Positions 53,676 to 62,764 of a stretch of 64,000 nucleotides of DNA are shown here, in pieces; the stretch's first letter is position 1, and each line of letters begins with the position of its first letter. Made by a program: the position numbers and the translations under genes. The DNA comes from Catenovulum sp052056295 (GTDB lineage: Bacteria; Pseudomonadota; Gammaproteobacteria; Enterobacterales; Alteromonadaceae). The notes beneath the pieces are model-generated. The model was not told where the DNA came from, made no database searches, and saw only the letters and a list, made by a program, of their open reading frames with translations. The stretch lies in NCBI RefSeq assembly GCF_052056295.1, contig NZ_CP182493.1, forward strand, positions 3,596,001 through 3,660,000, given 5' to 3'.

Positions 53676-54101
53676 ATGTATCAGCGCAAGCGCCGTCGTC
53701 CGGTTTCTGACATCAATGTTGTACCTTATATTGATGTAATGTTAGTGCTTCTTATTATATTTATGGTGACAGCTCCACTGATTACTGCTGGAGTAAATGT
53801 TGAGTTGCCTAAAGCTGAAGCTGAGCCTCTAGCTGAAGACAGCAAACCTCCTATCATAGTATCAGTGACCGCCGACTACGAATATTTTGTAACAGACGGC
53901 AGCAACAAAGATGGGCCATTAAATCCAAGTGAAATTGCCACTATAGTAGCGGCATTTTTACAGGTTGAACCTGACAGACCTATTATGGTTGAAGGTGACC
54001 GTAAAGTAGATTACGACGCTGTGGTAAGTTTAATGGTGTTACTGCAAAAGCAAGGCGTTAAATCTGTCGGCCTAATGACAGATCCGGTGGGAGAGCAATA
54101 A
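53676..54101 (+). CDS. tolR: Tol-Pal system protein TolR
   Basis: Single-pass stator subunit with a periplasmic domain. The 141-residue protein has the proton-channel aspartate Asp20 in VVPYIDVMLVLLIIF and the usual C-terminal VMVLLQKQGVKSVGLMT region. Length matches E. coli TolR (142). Its stop overlaps the tolA start by one base (TAATG). Confidence 0.97.
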   Translation: MYQRKRRRPVSDINVVPYIDVMLVLLIIFMVTAPLITAGVNVELPKAEAEPLAEDSKPPIIVSVTADYEYFVTDGSNKDGPLNPSEIATIVAAFLQVEPDRPIMVEGDRKVDYDAVVSLMVLLQKQGVKSVGLMTDPVGEQ

Positions 54102-55000
54102 TGCAATTTCCTATCGCTTTAGTTGTTTCAGTGATTTTACATTCAGTGATGTTAGGGGTGTTGGTCTCTAGCATGGAGTTTGTCACACCAAAACATAAAC
54201 CAGAGCCTATGCAAGTGGAAGTCGTTAGTGCTGTATCTGTTGATAAAACCGCATTGGCCGAACAAGTGGAAAAAATGCAACAGCAGAAGCTTGCTAAAGA
54301 GCGAGCAGAAGAAAAACGCGTAGCTGATTTAGAGCGCAGAGCACGTGAAGCTGAACAAAAACGTCGTTCGAATGAAAAAGACATTCAAAATTTAGAAAAG
54401 AAACAAAAGCAAGCTGAAGCAGAAGCAAAAGCGGCTAAAGAGCGACAAATTAAAGAAGCAGAGCGAGCCAAACAACTTAAACAAGAAGTTGAGAAGCAAG
54501 AACAAGCTAAACGTCGAGCAGAAGAACAAGCGAAAAAAGCAGCAGAAGTTGCACAAAAAGCCGAAGCTGAAGCAAAACGTAAAGCCGAAGAATTGAAAAA
54601 AGCTGAAGCTGAACGTAAACGCAAAGAACAAGAAGCAATAGAAAAAGCTGAACAACAAAGAATGTTAGAGCAGCAAATGAAAGCTGAAATGGAAGCGCGT
54701 AACGCACAGCGTCAGCAGTATGTAATGGGCGAGCGCGCTAAATTTGTCGCACTGATTCGCTCGGCAATTCAAAGCAATTTGTTTACTGATCCTTCGTTAG
54801 CAGGAACCAGTTGTAAACTGAATATTAAATTAGCAAGCAATGGGTTTGTCACTCAGGTTAAGACCTTGTCTGGACACCCACAAACTTGCCAAGAAGCTGA
54901 ACGAGCTGTGTATAAAACAAATCAGATGCCGGTATCGGAAGATCCTGAAGTTACAGCTCAATTAAGAGATATAAATTTAACCGTTGCACCAGAGAAATAA
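54101..55000 (+). CDS. tolA: Tol-Pal system protein TolA
   Basis: Spans the periplasm from the TolQR motor to Pal and TolB. The 299-residue protein has an N-terminal membrane helix (about 4-24), a long Ala/Lys/Glu/Gln-rich helical stalk (about 50-205) of the tolA type, and a C-terminal globular domain III (about 215-299) with CKLNIKLASNGFV and two cysteines. It is shorter than E. coli TolA (421) because the stalk is shorter. Opposite-strand open frames across the stalk are artefacts of the repeated codons. Confidence 0.96.
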   Translation: MQFPIALVVSVILHSVMLGVLVSSMEFVTPKHKPEPMQVEVVSAVSVDKTALAEQVEKMQQQKLAKERAEEKRVADLERRAREAEQKRRSNEKDIQNLEKKQKQAEAEAKAAKERQIKEAERAKQLKQEVEKQEQAKRRAEEQAKKAAEVAQKAEAEAKRKAEELKKAEAERKRKEQEAIEKAEQQRMLEQQMKAEMEARNAQRQQYVMGERAKFVALIRSAIQSNLFTDPSLAGTSCKLNIKLASNGFVTQVKTLSGHPQTCQEAERAVYKTNQMPVSEDPEVTAQLRDINLTVAPEK

Positions 55001-55018
55001 AATTTAGAGCGCTAAATA

Positions 55019-56362
55019 ATGAAAAAAGTTTTAACCCTAATTTTTGGATTGTTGTTTGTTACCCCGAGTTTTGCAGCGATTGAAATTTTAATCACAGAAG
55101 GCTTAGATGGGGCTAAACCTATAGCTGTTGTGCCATTTTCATACGATGGTATTCAAACTCTACCGGTAAGCCTAGCGGATGTGATTTCGGCAGACCTTGC
55201 ACGCAGTGGTAAATTCAACCCAAAAGCTGTGATGGAAATGCCGCAACAGCCAATTACCGATAAAGATGTAGACTTTACCGCCTGGGCGGAAAAGGGCATA
55301 GATACAATCATTCTCGGGCAAATACGTGATGCTCGCCCTGGAATATTTTCTGTGACTTATCAAATCATAGATATCATTCGTGGCCAGATCACAGGTGGTG
55401 GAGCACAAATGTTAAGTGATGGTCAGTTAGTCACATCCAACGACCATGTCATGTTGGCGAGTCGGCCGATTCAATTTGAAACTGCTGATTTTCGTCGTGT
55501 CGCCCATGCGATTAGCGACAATGTATTTGAAAAGCTAACTGGCATAAAAGGTGCATTTCAAACTAAGATAGCATACGTTTTAGTGACAGAGCAGCCACAA
55601 AGACCGTATCAACTTGTGGTTGCAGATTATGATGGTTACAACGAACAAGAAGTGATTCGTAGCAACGAACCGCTCATGTCGCCAACTTGGTCGCCAGATG
55701 CAACTAAATTGGCTTATGTGACCTTTGAAAATCGTCAAGCACAAATTTTTATCCATGACCTATATTCAGGTAGTCGTGAGATGATTGCATCATATCCGGG
55801 CATCAATGGTGCACCTAAATGGTCACCGGACGGCTCAAAAATGGCTATGGTGCTGAGTAAAGACGGCAATCCAGAAATTTATGTGATGGATTTATTAACA
55901 CGTAAGTTAACGCGTGTTACTAATAACAGAGCAATTGACACAGAACCATCATGGTATCCTGATGGCCAGTCATTAGTGGTAACCTCTGAAATTGGCGGTC
56001 GTCCGCAGTTGTATCAAATTGATTTACGCACAGGTAAGAAAAAACGTTTAACTTTTACCGGTGAAATGAACTTAGGTGGTTCGATTACCCCAGATGGAAA
56101 AAGCCTAATTACCGTAAACAGAACTCGGGGAAACTATCATATTGCGCGCCAGGATTTGCGCACAGGAGCAATACAGGTATTAACCAAAACATATTTGGAT
56201 GAATCGCCTAGTGTATCTCCGAACGGAAATATGATAATTTATAGCACATTACATGGCCAGAATCAGGTACTTGCGCTGGTATCTGTTGATGGGCGCTTTA
56301 AAGCGCGTTTACCATCAGGTATCGGACAGGTTAAGTCACCGGCTTGGTCTCCCTACATGTAA
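55019..56362 (+). CDS. tolB: Tol-Pal system beta-propeller protein TolB
   Basis: Periplasmic partner of Pal and TolA. The 447-residue protein has a signal peptide (about 1-19, cleavage FAA), the N-terminal alpha/beta domain (about 25-165, IAVVPFSYDG) and a six-bladed propeller with recurring W/SPDGxxL repeats (PTWSPDATKLAY, PKWSPDGSKMAM, PSWYPDGQSLVV, GSITPDGKSLI). Length fits. Eighteen bases after tolA. Confidence 0.97.
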   Translation: MKKVLTLIFGLLFVTPSFAAIEILITEGLDGAKPIAVVPFSYDGIQTLPVSLADVISADLARSGKFNPKAVMEMPQQPITDKDVDFTAWAEKGIDTIILGQIRDARPGIFSVTYQIIDIIRGQITGGGAQMLSDGQLVTSNDHVMLASRPIQFETADFRRVAHAISDNVFEKLTGIKGAFQTKIAYVLVTEQPQRPYQLVVADYDGYNEQEVIRSNEPLMSPTWSPDATKLAYVTFENRQAQIFIHDLYSGSREMIASYPGINGAPKWSPDGSKMAMVLSKDGNPEIYVMDLLTRKLTRVTNNRAIDTEPSWYPDGQSLVVTSEIGGRPQLYQIDLRTGKKKRLTFTGEMNLGGSITPDGKSLITVNRTRGNYHIARQDLRTGAIQVLTKTYLDESPSVSPNGNMIIYSTLHGQNQVLALVSVDGRFKARLPSGIGQVKSPAWSPYM

Positions 56363-56410
56363 TGGGGAATTTTTAACTTTTTAAAATTAACTAATAATAA
56401 GGAAAAGCAC

Positions 56411-56965
56411 ATGCAGCCTACCCAATTATTGAAGTACTTAGTTGTTGCTCTACCTATGTTAACTGCAGCTTGTAGCACAACAACTGGTGAAGATGACACT
56501 GCAACTTCTACTAACGCTAAAGAAACTGCGACAACAGGTGCAGTGGCTGGTAACGATGGTGATACTGTTGAAGTAATGACACTTGCGAAAAAACGTCAAA
56601 TGCAAGTTGAAGAAGAAGAGCGTAAACAAGCAACTTTACGTCAAACTAACATGTTATTCTTCGATTTTGATGACTCACAAATTCAAGGTAAATACTTTGA
56701 AATTTTGGAAGCTCACGCGGCTTATTTACGTGCAAATCCTACAGCTAAAGTTGTGGTTGAAGGTCACTGTGACGAGCGTGGTACTCCAGAATACAACATT
56801 GCTTTAGGTGAGCGTCGTGCTAAGAGTGTTGCAAAATACCTACAAAATTTAGGTGTTATGTCTTCACAAATCTCGACAGTAAGTTACGGTGAAGAGAAGT
56901 CATTAGACAAATCACGCACTGAAGCTGCTTTCGCTAAAAATCGTCGAGCAGTGTTAGTTTACTAA
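56411..56965 (+). CDS. pal: Peptidoglycan-associated lipoprotein Pal
   Basis: Outer-membrane lipoprotein that binds peptidoglycan and the Tol system. The 184-residue protein has a lipobox TAAC with lipidated Cys21, a threonine-rich linker and a C-terminal OmpA-like domain (about 75-184) with FDFDDSQI, VVEGHCDERGTPEYNIALG and RRAKSVAKYL. An AAGGA site lies nine bases before the start. The intergenic gap of 48 bases may allow separate expression, as often seen for pal. Confidence 0.97.
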   Translation: MQPTQLLKYLVVALPMLTAACSTTTGEDDTATSTNAKETATTGAVAGNDGDTVEVMTLAKKRQMQVEEEERKQATLRQTNMLFFDFDDSQIQGKYFEILEAHAAYLRANPTAKVVVEGHCDERGTPEYNIALGERRAKSVAKYLQNLGVMSSQISTVSYGEEKSLDKSRTEAAFAKNRRAVLVY

Positions 56966-56988
56966 TTTAAACAAAAAGTACTGATAAT

Positions 56989-57783
56989 ATGGCTAAACTA
57001 AGTAAATTAGTGGCTATAAGCATGGGAGTGGCGTCATTGACGTGCGCTCCTTTTGTTTATGCAGAGGATAGAAATTTATCACTAGGTGAACGCCTAGATA
57101 TGATAGAAAGGGCGAATGATGCTCGTGGACGCTCACAAGTTGAATTAGCTCAACAAGTGGATTATTTACAGTCTGAAATCAGTGAATTGCGTGGCATTTC
57201 AGAAGAGCATAACTACAAGTTGTCGCAAATATTAGAGCGCCAACGAGAGTTATATCAAGAACTGGACAAGCTTGCCCAATTAACCCAACAAATGAATGCG
57301 CTTAAGGTACAAGCGCCTAACAGCAGTTCTAACCAACTACCGTTAATCACAGACAATAAAGTAATTAATCCGGTTCAGGCGGCAGCTACAGCTTCGTACA
57401 CTGAAAATTTAGATGAGAACCAAGCTTACGATAAAGCGGTCAATCTAGTTTTAAAAGACAAGTTATACGACAAAGCTATCCCAGAGTTTAAATCTTTTAT
57501 TCAAAAATTTCCGGATTCAATTTATCAACCGAATGCACATTATTGGTTAGGCCAACTTTTGTTTACCAAAGGTGAGTTAGCTGATGCAGCAAAAAGTTTT
57601 GAAACTGTGGTTGAGCAATATCCAAACTCAAATAAAAGAGCGGATGCTTTGTTTAAGTTGGCTATGGTCGCACAAAAGTTAGGTGATAAAACTAAAGCCA
57701 AACAAAAATTTGAACAGGTGATTAGCCAATATCCTGATTCAACCTCTGCTAAATTAGCGGCGGGTCGTTTAAACGAATTCTAA
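56989..57783 (+). CDS. cpoB: Cell division coordinator CpoB (YbgF)
   Basis: Periplasmic protein that links Tol function to peptidoglycan synthesis at division. The 264-residue protein has a signal peptide (about 1-25, VYA), an N-terminal coiled-coil trimerisation region (about 30-105) and three TPR repeats in the C-terminal half with NAHYWLGQLLFTKGEL and ADALFKLAMVAQKLGD. Length matches E. coli CpoB (263). Last of the tol-pal genes, 23 bases after pal. Confidence 0.95.
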   Translation: MAKLSKLVAISMGVASLTCAPFVYAEDRNLSLGERLDMIERANDARGRSQVELAQQVDYLQSEISELRGISEEHNYKLSQILERQRELYQELDKLAQLTQQMNALKVQAPNSSSNQLPLITDNKVINPVQAAATASYTENLDENQAYDKAVNLVLKDKLYDKAIPEFKSFIQKFPDSIYQPNAHYWLGQLLFTKGELADAAKSFETVVEQYPNSNKRADALFKLAMVAQKLGDKTKAKQKFEQVISQYPDSTSAKLAAGRLNEF

Positions 57784-57892
57784 TTTAAACACTAATTATT
57801 GGCTGGATTGCGCAAAAAATAGCAGGCTTTGTATAGATATTCAGCAAACAATGCTTGTGAACAAAAAAATCAAAAAAAAAATGAAATATTTG

Positions 57893-57920
57893 TTGCGTTC
57901 GGTCTCTATATCAGTATTAT
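57893..57920 (+). promoter_or_regulatory. Promoter of the tRNA-Lys operon
   Basis: -35 TTGCGT (57893-57898), 16-base spacer, -10 TATTAT (57915-57920) and a GC-rich discriminator ACGCCCCGCG typical of stringently controlled stable-RNA genes. A CCCCGC...GCGGGG hairpin follows in the leader before the first tRNA. Confidence 0.85.
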
Positions 57921-57972
57921 ACGCCCCGCGTTGGCAAGCGGGGTTCTGGTAACTAAGCTTGTAAATGAAAGT

Positions 57973-58048
57973 GGGTCATTAGCTCAGCTGGTAGAGCAGT
58001 GGACTTTTAATCCATTGGTCGCAAGTTCGAATCTTGCATGACCCACCA
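57973..58048 (+). tRNA. tRNA-Lys(UUU), copy 1
   Basis: A 76-base tRNA with encoded CCA; acceptor GGGTCAT pairs with ATGACCC; anticodon loop CTTTTAA gives anticodon TTT. First of three tandem copies. Confidence 0.97.
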
Positions 58049-58070
58049 CTTTTATTTTTATCGCTTGAAT

Positions 58071-58146
58071 GGGTCATTAGCTCAGCTGGTAGAGCAGTGG
58101 ACTTTTAATCCATTGGTCGCAAGTTCGAATCTTGCATGACCCACCA
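58071..58146 (+). tRNA. tRNA-Lys(UUU), copy 2
   Basis: Identical to copy 1 over 76 bases; spacer of 22 bases. Confidence 0.97.
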
Positions 58147-58166
58147 TTCTTTAGCGATTCCCTGAC

Positions 58167-58242
58167 GGGTCATTAGCTCAGCTGGTAGAGCAGTGGACTT
58201 TTAATCCATTGGTCGCAAGTTCGAATCTTGCATGACCCACCA
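58167..58242 (+). tRNA. tRNA-Lys(UUU), copy 3
   Basis: Identical to copies 1 and 2; spacer of 20 bases. The cellobiose locus follows without an obvious terminator. Confidence 0.97.
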
Positions 58243-58357
58243 TTTTCTCCGTCATCAGTTATACATCTTCTTTTATCAAATTTCCTTTAATCATAACTTT
58301 GTTTTTGATTTGTAATCTTATTGTGCGATTTTTGTGTGTTTTTTTGTAAATGCTATT

Positions 58358-58369
58358 GAAAACGTTTTC
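58358..58369. promoter_or_regulatory. LacI-type operator upstream of the cellobiose locus
   Basis: GAAAACGTTTTC is a perfect 12-base palindrome with central CG, typical of LacI/GalR-family operators in gammaproteobacterial sugar clusters. It lies 52 bases before the symporter start in an AT-rich promoter region. The regulator gene is not in this window. Confidence 0.65.
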
Positions 58370-58421
58370 TTTGTTGGTTATTTTATTGCTACAAACAGAA
58401 TAACAATAGACAGGCTCAAAC

Positions 58422-60275
58422 ATGACAATGTCGTCATTAGACATATTTATAATTTTGGCGTACTTAGCAACGACCATCATCATAGGTATCTTACTTAAGC
58501 GCAAAGCAAGTAAAGATATGAAAAGTTATTACATGGGTGGCAACAAGCTACCTTGGTACATGCTTGGATTATCCAATGCATCTGGCATGTTTGATATATC
58601 TGGCACCATGTGGCTGGTAACCCTGTGTTTTGTTTATGGCATGAAGAGTGTCTGGATCCCTTGGTTGTGGCCGGTATTTAACCAAGTCTTTTTAATGATC
58701 TTTTTATCCGCTTGGGTTCGCCGTTCCGGGGTGCTAACTGGCGCTGAATGGATACGCACACGTTTTGGTGACGATACGGGCGGCAAACTGTCGCATATGG
58801 TTGTGGTGTTATTTGCGGTGATTAGTGTGTTAGGTTTCTTGGCATACGGCTTTATTGGCATAGGTAAGTTTGTCGAAATATTTGTCCCTTGGTCTGCCGT
58901 TGCGCCTTATTTGCCTTTTGATATAGCACCAGAATATGTACCGCATTTTTATGGAATTATCTTCACCAGTATCGCTACTTTTTATGTGATGCTCGGCGGT
59001 ATGATGAGTATTGTTTGGGCTGACGTTGTCCAGTTTCTAATTATTACCATAGCGTCACTGGCCATTGGTTTTATTGCCATGAGCCAAGTTTCACCTGAAG
59101 CTCTGCAGGCAGCAACACCAGAAGGTTGGGATAATCCATTTTTTGGCTGGAATTTAGATCTCGACTGGTCAGGTTTAGTCAACGAAGTGAACGATAAAAT
59201 TCAAGCAGACGGTTATAGCTTATTTGGTTTGTTTGTGATGATGTTATTGTTCAAAGGCATCTTAATTAGTGCAGCAGGCCCTGCGCCAAACTATGACATG
59301 CAAAAAATTCTCGCAACCAAGTCGCCAAAAGAAGCCTCTTTAATGAGTGGTTTTGTATCTGTTGCGTTAATGCCAATTCGTTATTTTATGATCGCTGGTT
59401 TCACTGTTTTAGCCATTGTTTATTATCAAGATTTAAACTTGTTAGTTGGCGGACAACTCGATTTTGAAGGCATTCTACCCAGTGCAATTTTACAATTTGC
59501 ACCAACTGGTATTTTAGGTTTATTACTGGCTGGTTTGTTGGCGGCCTTTATGTCGACATTTGCTTCAACAGTCAATGCGGCACCTGCTTATTTGGTTAAC
59601 GATATTTATAAACGCTATATCAATCCGCAAGCGTCAAATAAAAAGCTCATTCATGCCAGTTATTTAGTGTCTATTTTGGTTGTGGTAATCAGCACATTTA
59701 TCGGGTTCGCGGTAACCAGTATCAATAGTGTACTGCAATGGATAGTTTCAGGGCTGTGGGGCGGCTATGTGGTTTCAAACGTGCTCAAGTGGTACTGGTG
59801 GCGCCTAAATGGTTTTGGCTACTTCTGGGGTATGCTCAGTGGTATTCTAGGTGCTATGTCGTTCCCGGTCATTTTTGACGGCGTTTTCCCTGAGATAGCC
59901 AGTGATATTTTACCTTTGTATTTATTCCCGCTCTTGTTGGTGGTATCGGCTGTTGGTGCTATTGCTGGCAGTTTGTTAACCAAAGCGGAAGATCCGGAAA
60001 TTCTAAAATCTTTTTACAGCAAGGTGCGCCCTTGGGGATTTTGGGGGCCAATTAAACAAGCTGTATTGGCAGAGCAGCCTGACTTCCCGGTAAATAAAAA
60101 TTTCAAACGCGATATGTTTAACGTCGCAGTCGGTATTGTATTGCAAACCAGCTTAGTTGCCTTGCCAATCTACATCATTATGAAGAATTGGCTCGCAGTT
60201 GCTATTACCTTGAGTTTGTTGGTTTGTTCAGCAATCACATTAAAAATTAATTGGTATAACAAATTAGAAGATTAA
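58422..60275 (+). CDS. Sodium:solute symporter (SSS family), probably for cellobiose or cellodextrins
   Basis: A 617-residue inner-membrane protein with about 14 membrane helices and the SSS-family features: N-terminal IFIILAYLATTIIIGILL, the SYYMGGNKLPWYMLGLSNASG segment of the first repeat, GMMSIVWADVVQFLII, and LLAGLLAAFMSTFASTVNAAPA of the Na+-site helix. Extra C-terminal helices are present. The substrate is inferred from the co-oriented GH94 phosphorylase five bases downstream; SSS proteins carry many sugars, so a disaccharide is plausible but unproven. The Na+-pumping OadGAB encoded nearby could contribute to the Na+ gradient. Confidence 0.88.
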   Translation: MTMSSLDIFIILAYLATTIIIGILLKRKASKDMKSYYMGGNKLPWYMLGLSNASGMFDISGTMWLVTLCFVYGMKSVWIPWLWPVFNQVFLMIFLSAWVRRSGVLTGAEWIRTRFGDDTGGKLSHMVVVLFAVISVLGFLAYGFIGIGKFVEIFVPWSAVAPYLPFDIAPEYVPHFYGIIFTSIATFYVMLGGMMSIVWADVVQFLIITIASLAIGFIAMSQVSPEALQAATPEGWDNPFFGWNLDLDWSGLVNEVNDKIQADGYSLFGLFVMMLLFKGILISAAGPAPNYDMQKILATKSPKEASLMSGFVSVALMPIRYFMIAGFTVLAIVYYQDLNLLVGGQLDFEGILPSAILQFAPTGILGLLLAGLLAAFMSTFASTVNAAPAYLVNDIYKRYINPQASNKKLIHASYLVSILVVVISTFIGFAVTSINSVLQWIVSGLWGGYVVSNVLKWYWWRLNGFGYFWGMLSGILGAMSFPVIFDGVFPEIASDILPLYLFPLLLVVSAVGAIAGSLLTKAEDPEILKSFYSKVRPWGFWGPIKQAVLAEQPDFPVNKNFKRDMFNVAVGIVLQTSLVALPIYIIMKNWLAVAITLSLLVCSAITLKINWYNKLED

Positions 60276-60279
60276 TCTT

Positions 60280-62721
60280 ATGACACAAAACACAGAAACT
60301 TCATTCGGCTATTTTGACGATGAAAACAAAGAGTTTGTAATTACCTCACCACATACACCATTGCCTTGGATTAATTACCTCGGCAATGATGGATTTTATG
60401 GACTGATTTCCAATACAGCGGGTGGTTATTGTTTTTATAAAGACGCTAAGTTCAGACGATTAACCCGTTATCGCTATAACAATGTGCCAATGGACAGTGG
60501 TGGCCGTTATTTTTATATCAATGATAATGGTGTGGTGTGGAATCCGGCTGGGCGTCCGTGTAACACTGAGCTTGATTTTTACCAGTGCCGCCACGGTTTG
60601 GGGTACAGCCGTTTTATCGGCCGTAAAAATGAACTAGAAGCTGAGTTAACTGTGACTATCCCGCTAGAGATGAACGCGGAAGTTTATAAGCTCAAACTCA
60701 CCAACAACAGTGAACAGACTAAGCAGATTGGCTTATTCTCTTTTATTGAATGGTGTTTGTGGAATGCGCAAACCGATGGCGAAAACTTCCAGCGCAACTT
60801 ATCAACTGGTGAAGTAGAAGTGGATGGCAATTTTATTTTCCACAAAACTGAATATCGCGAACGCCGCAATCACTATGCATTTTTTGCATGCAACAAAGAT
60901 ATTGATGGATTCGATACAGATCGCGAAACTTTTGTTGGTATGTACAACGGCTTTAACAATCCACAAGTTGTCAGTGCCAATAAAGCGGCAAACAGTGTGG
61001 CACATGGTTGGTCGCCAATTGCATCGCATTATTTCAATTTGCAATTAGCTGCTGGGCAAAGTGAAGAAATCGTCTTTATGTTGGGTTATTGTGAGTTGAG
61101 CCGAGAAAATAAATGGCAAGCACTTAACCAAATTAATCAAACACCTGCACGTGAGTTGTTTGCTCATGTGGATACGGCTAAAAAATTCGACCATCAATGT
61201 AAACGATTACGGTCTTATTGGCAGGAGTGTTTAGACGTTTGTCAGGTGAATACGCCGGATGACAGATTTAACCGTTCAATTAATATCTGGAACCAATATC
61301 AAAACATGGTGACATTTAATATGTCGCGCAGTGCCTCTTATTATGAATCAGGCATAGGCCGTGGTATGGGTTTTAGAGATTCACATCAAGACACCATAGG
61401 TTTCACCCATATAGCACCTGCTGCTGTACGTCAGCGTTTGTTAGATTTGTCGGCAACACAAAAACAAGATGGTTCGGCTTATCATCAATATCAGCCGTTA
61501 ACGAAAAAAGGCAATGCAGATATAGGTGGTAATTTTAATGATGATCCTATGTGGATGATTTTAGGCACAGCTAACTATATTAAAGAAACTGGCGATTGGT
61601 CGATTTTAGATGAAAAAGTCCCATTTGATGACAACAGCCAAGCGGTCAGCCATTTTGAGCATTTACGCGCTGCGTTTAATCACACGGCCAACAAATTAGG
61701 TCCACATGGTTTGCCGTTAATTGGCCGCGCTGATTGGAATGATTGTTTAAATTTAAACTGTTATTCAAACGATCCAAATGAATCTTTCCAAACAACTGAA
61801 CACAGAAAAGATTCAGTTGCCGAATCTCTGATGATTGCAGGCCAATTTGTATTGTACGGCCAAGAATATGTGCGCTTATGTCAGCATATAGGCATGTTTG
61901 AAGAGGCAAACGCGGCTAAAACACATATTGAGAAAATGATAACTGCAGTTGAGCAATATGGTTGGGATGGTCAGTGGTTTTTACGCGCATATGATGCGGA
62001 TGGTAAAGCGATTGGCAGTCATAAAAATGCGGAAGGTAAAATATTCATTGAGTCACAAGGCTTTTGTGTGATGGCTGGAATTGGCCTGGAAAACGGCAAA
62101 GCACAAAGTGCACTAGATGCGGTAGAAGAGCATTTAGCTTGTGATTTTGGCATAGTGTTACAGCAACCTGCTTTTAGTCGCTACGATATAGCTTTGGGCG
62201 AAATATCTTCATATCCACCTGGCTATAAAGAAAACGCTGGTATTTTCTGCCACAACAACCCGTGGATCTGCATAGGTGAAGCTATGTTAGGCCGGGCTGA
62301 TAAAGCTTTGTCGTATTATCAGCGCATTAACCCAATCTATTTGCAAGATTTGCAGCAAACGCATAAAACTGAACCTTATGTTTATTCGCAAATGGTTGCT
62401 GGTAAAGATGCAGCGATTCCGGGTGAAGCAAAAAATTCTTGGTTAACCGGCACAGCTGCTTGGAGTTATTATGCGGCAGTGCAGTATATTTTGGGTATTC
62501 GACCAGACTACCAAGGTTTGAGCATAACGCCATGTATTCCAAAAAGCTGGCCTAGTTTTACTGTGCAGCGTAAATTTAGGGGCGCACACTACCAGATTAG
62601 TGTGCATAATAACTCAAGTGATAAACAAGGTTTGTATATTGATGGTCAGGCAATTGCGGGCAATACAATTGACTCTGCAAAATATACAGAAAATCATGTG
62701 GTTGAGTTTTATATTGGCTAA
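60280..62721 (+). CDS. Cellobiose phosphorylase (GH94)
   Basis: Cleaves cellobiose with phosphate to alpha-glucose-1-phosphate and glucose in the cytoplasm. The 813-residue protein has the GH94 order: N-terminal beta-sandwich (YFDDENKEFVITSPHTPLPW), linker, (alpha/alpha)6 barrel with FNMSRSASYYESGIGRGMGF, RADWNDCLNLN containing the likely general-acid aspartate Asp488, and the C-terminal GEAKNSWLTGTAAWSYYA. The spelling of these motifs is very close to Cellvibrio/Cellulomonas cellobiose phosphorylase as I recall it; chitobiose or cellodextrin phosphorylase is less likely. Five bases after the symporter and 43 before the GH9 gene. Confidence 0.93.
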   Translation: MTQNTETSFGYFDDENKEFVITSPHTPLPWINYLGNDGFYGLISNTAGGYCFYKDAKFRRLTRYRYNNVPMDSGGRYFYINDNGVVWNPAGRPCNTELDFYQCRHGLGYSRFIGRKNELEAELTVTIPLEMNAEVYKLKLTNNSEQTKQIGLFSFIEWCLWNAQTDGENFQRNLSTGEVEVDGNFIFHKTEYRERRNHYAFFACNKDIDGFDTDRETFVGMYNGFNNPQVVSANKAANSVAHGWSPIASHYFNLQLAAGQSEEIVFMLGYCELSRENKWQALNQINQTPARELFAHVDTAKKFDHQCKRLRSYWQECLDVCQVNTPDDRFNRSINIWNQYQNMVTFNMSRSASYYESGIGRGMGFRDSHQDTIGFTHIAPAAVRQRLLDLSATQKQDGSAYHQYQPLTKKGNADIGGNFNDDPMWMILGTANYIKETGDWSILDEKVPFDDNSQAVSHFEHLRAAFNHTANKLGPHGLPLIGRADWNDCLNLNCYSNDPNESFQTTEHRKDSVAESLMIAGQFVLYGQEYVRLCQHIGMFEEANAAKTHIEKMITAVEQYGWDGQWFLRAYDADGKAIGSHKNAEGKIFIESQGFCVMAGIGLENGKAQSALDAVEEHLACDFGIVLQQPAFSRYDIALGEISSYPPGYKENAGIFCHNNPWICIGEAMLGRADKALSYYQRINPIYLQDLQQTHKTEPYVYSQMVAGKDAAIPGEAKNSWLTGTAAWSYYAAVQYILGIRPDYQGLSITPCIPKSWPSFTVQRKFRGAHYQISVHNNSSDKQGLYIDGQAIAGNTIDSAKYTENHVVEFYIG

Positions 62722-62764
62722 ACAGTTTCTGGTTAACAACACACACTAGATAGGAAAAATAATA

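Noticed and set aside
54385..54707. Several long minus-strand frames opposite the tolA stalk
   Set aside because: Repeated Ala/Glu/Lys codons give long open antisense frames rich in Phe, Leu, Ser and Cys; typical shadow frames.
57829..58041. 70-codon frame running into the first tRNA-Lys gene
   Set aside because: It covers the tRNA promoter and tRNA itself.
58259..58504. 81-codon minus-strand frame upstream of the symporter
   Set aside because: It overlaps the symporter start and the LacI-type operator; no ribosome site, low-complexity composition.
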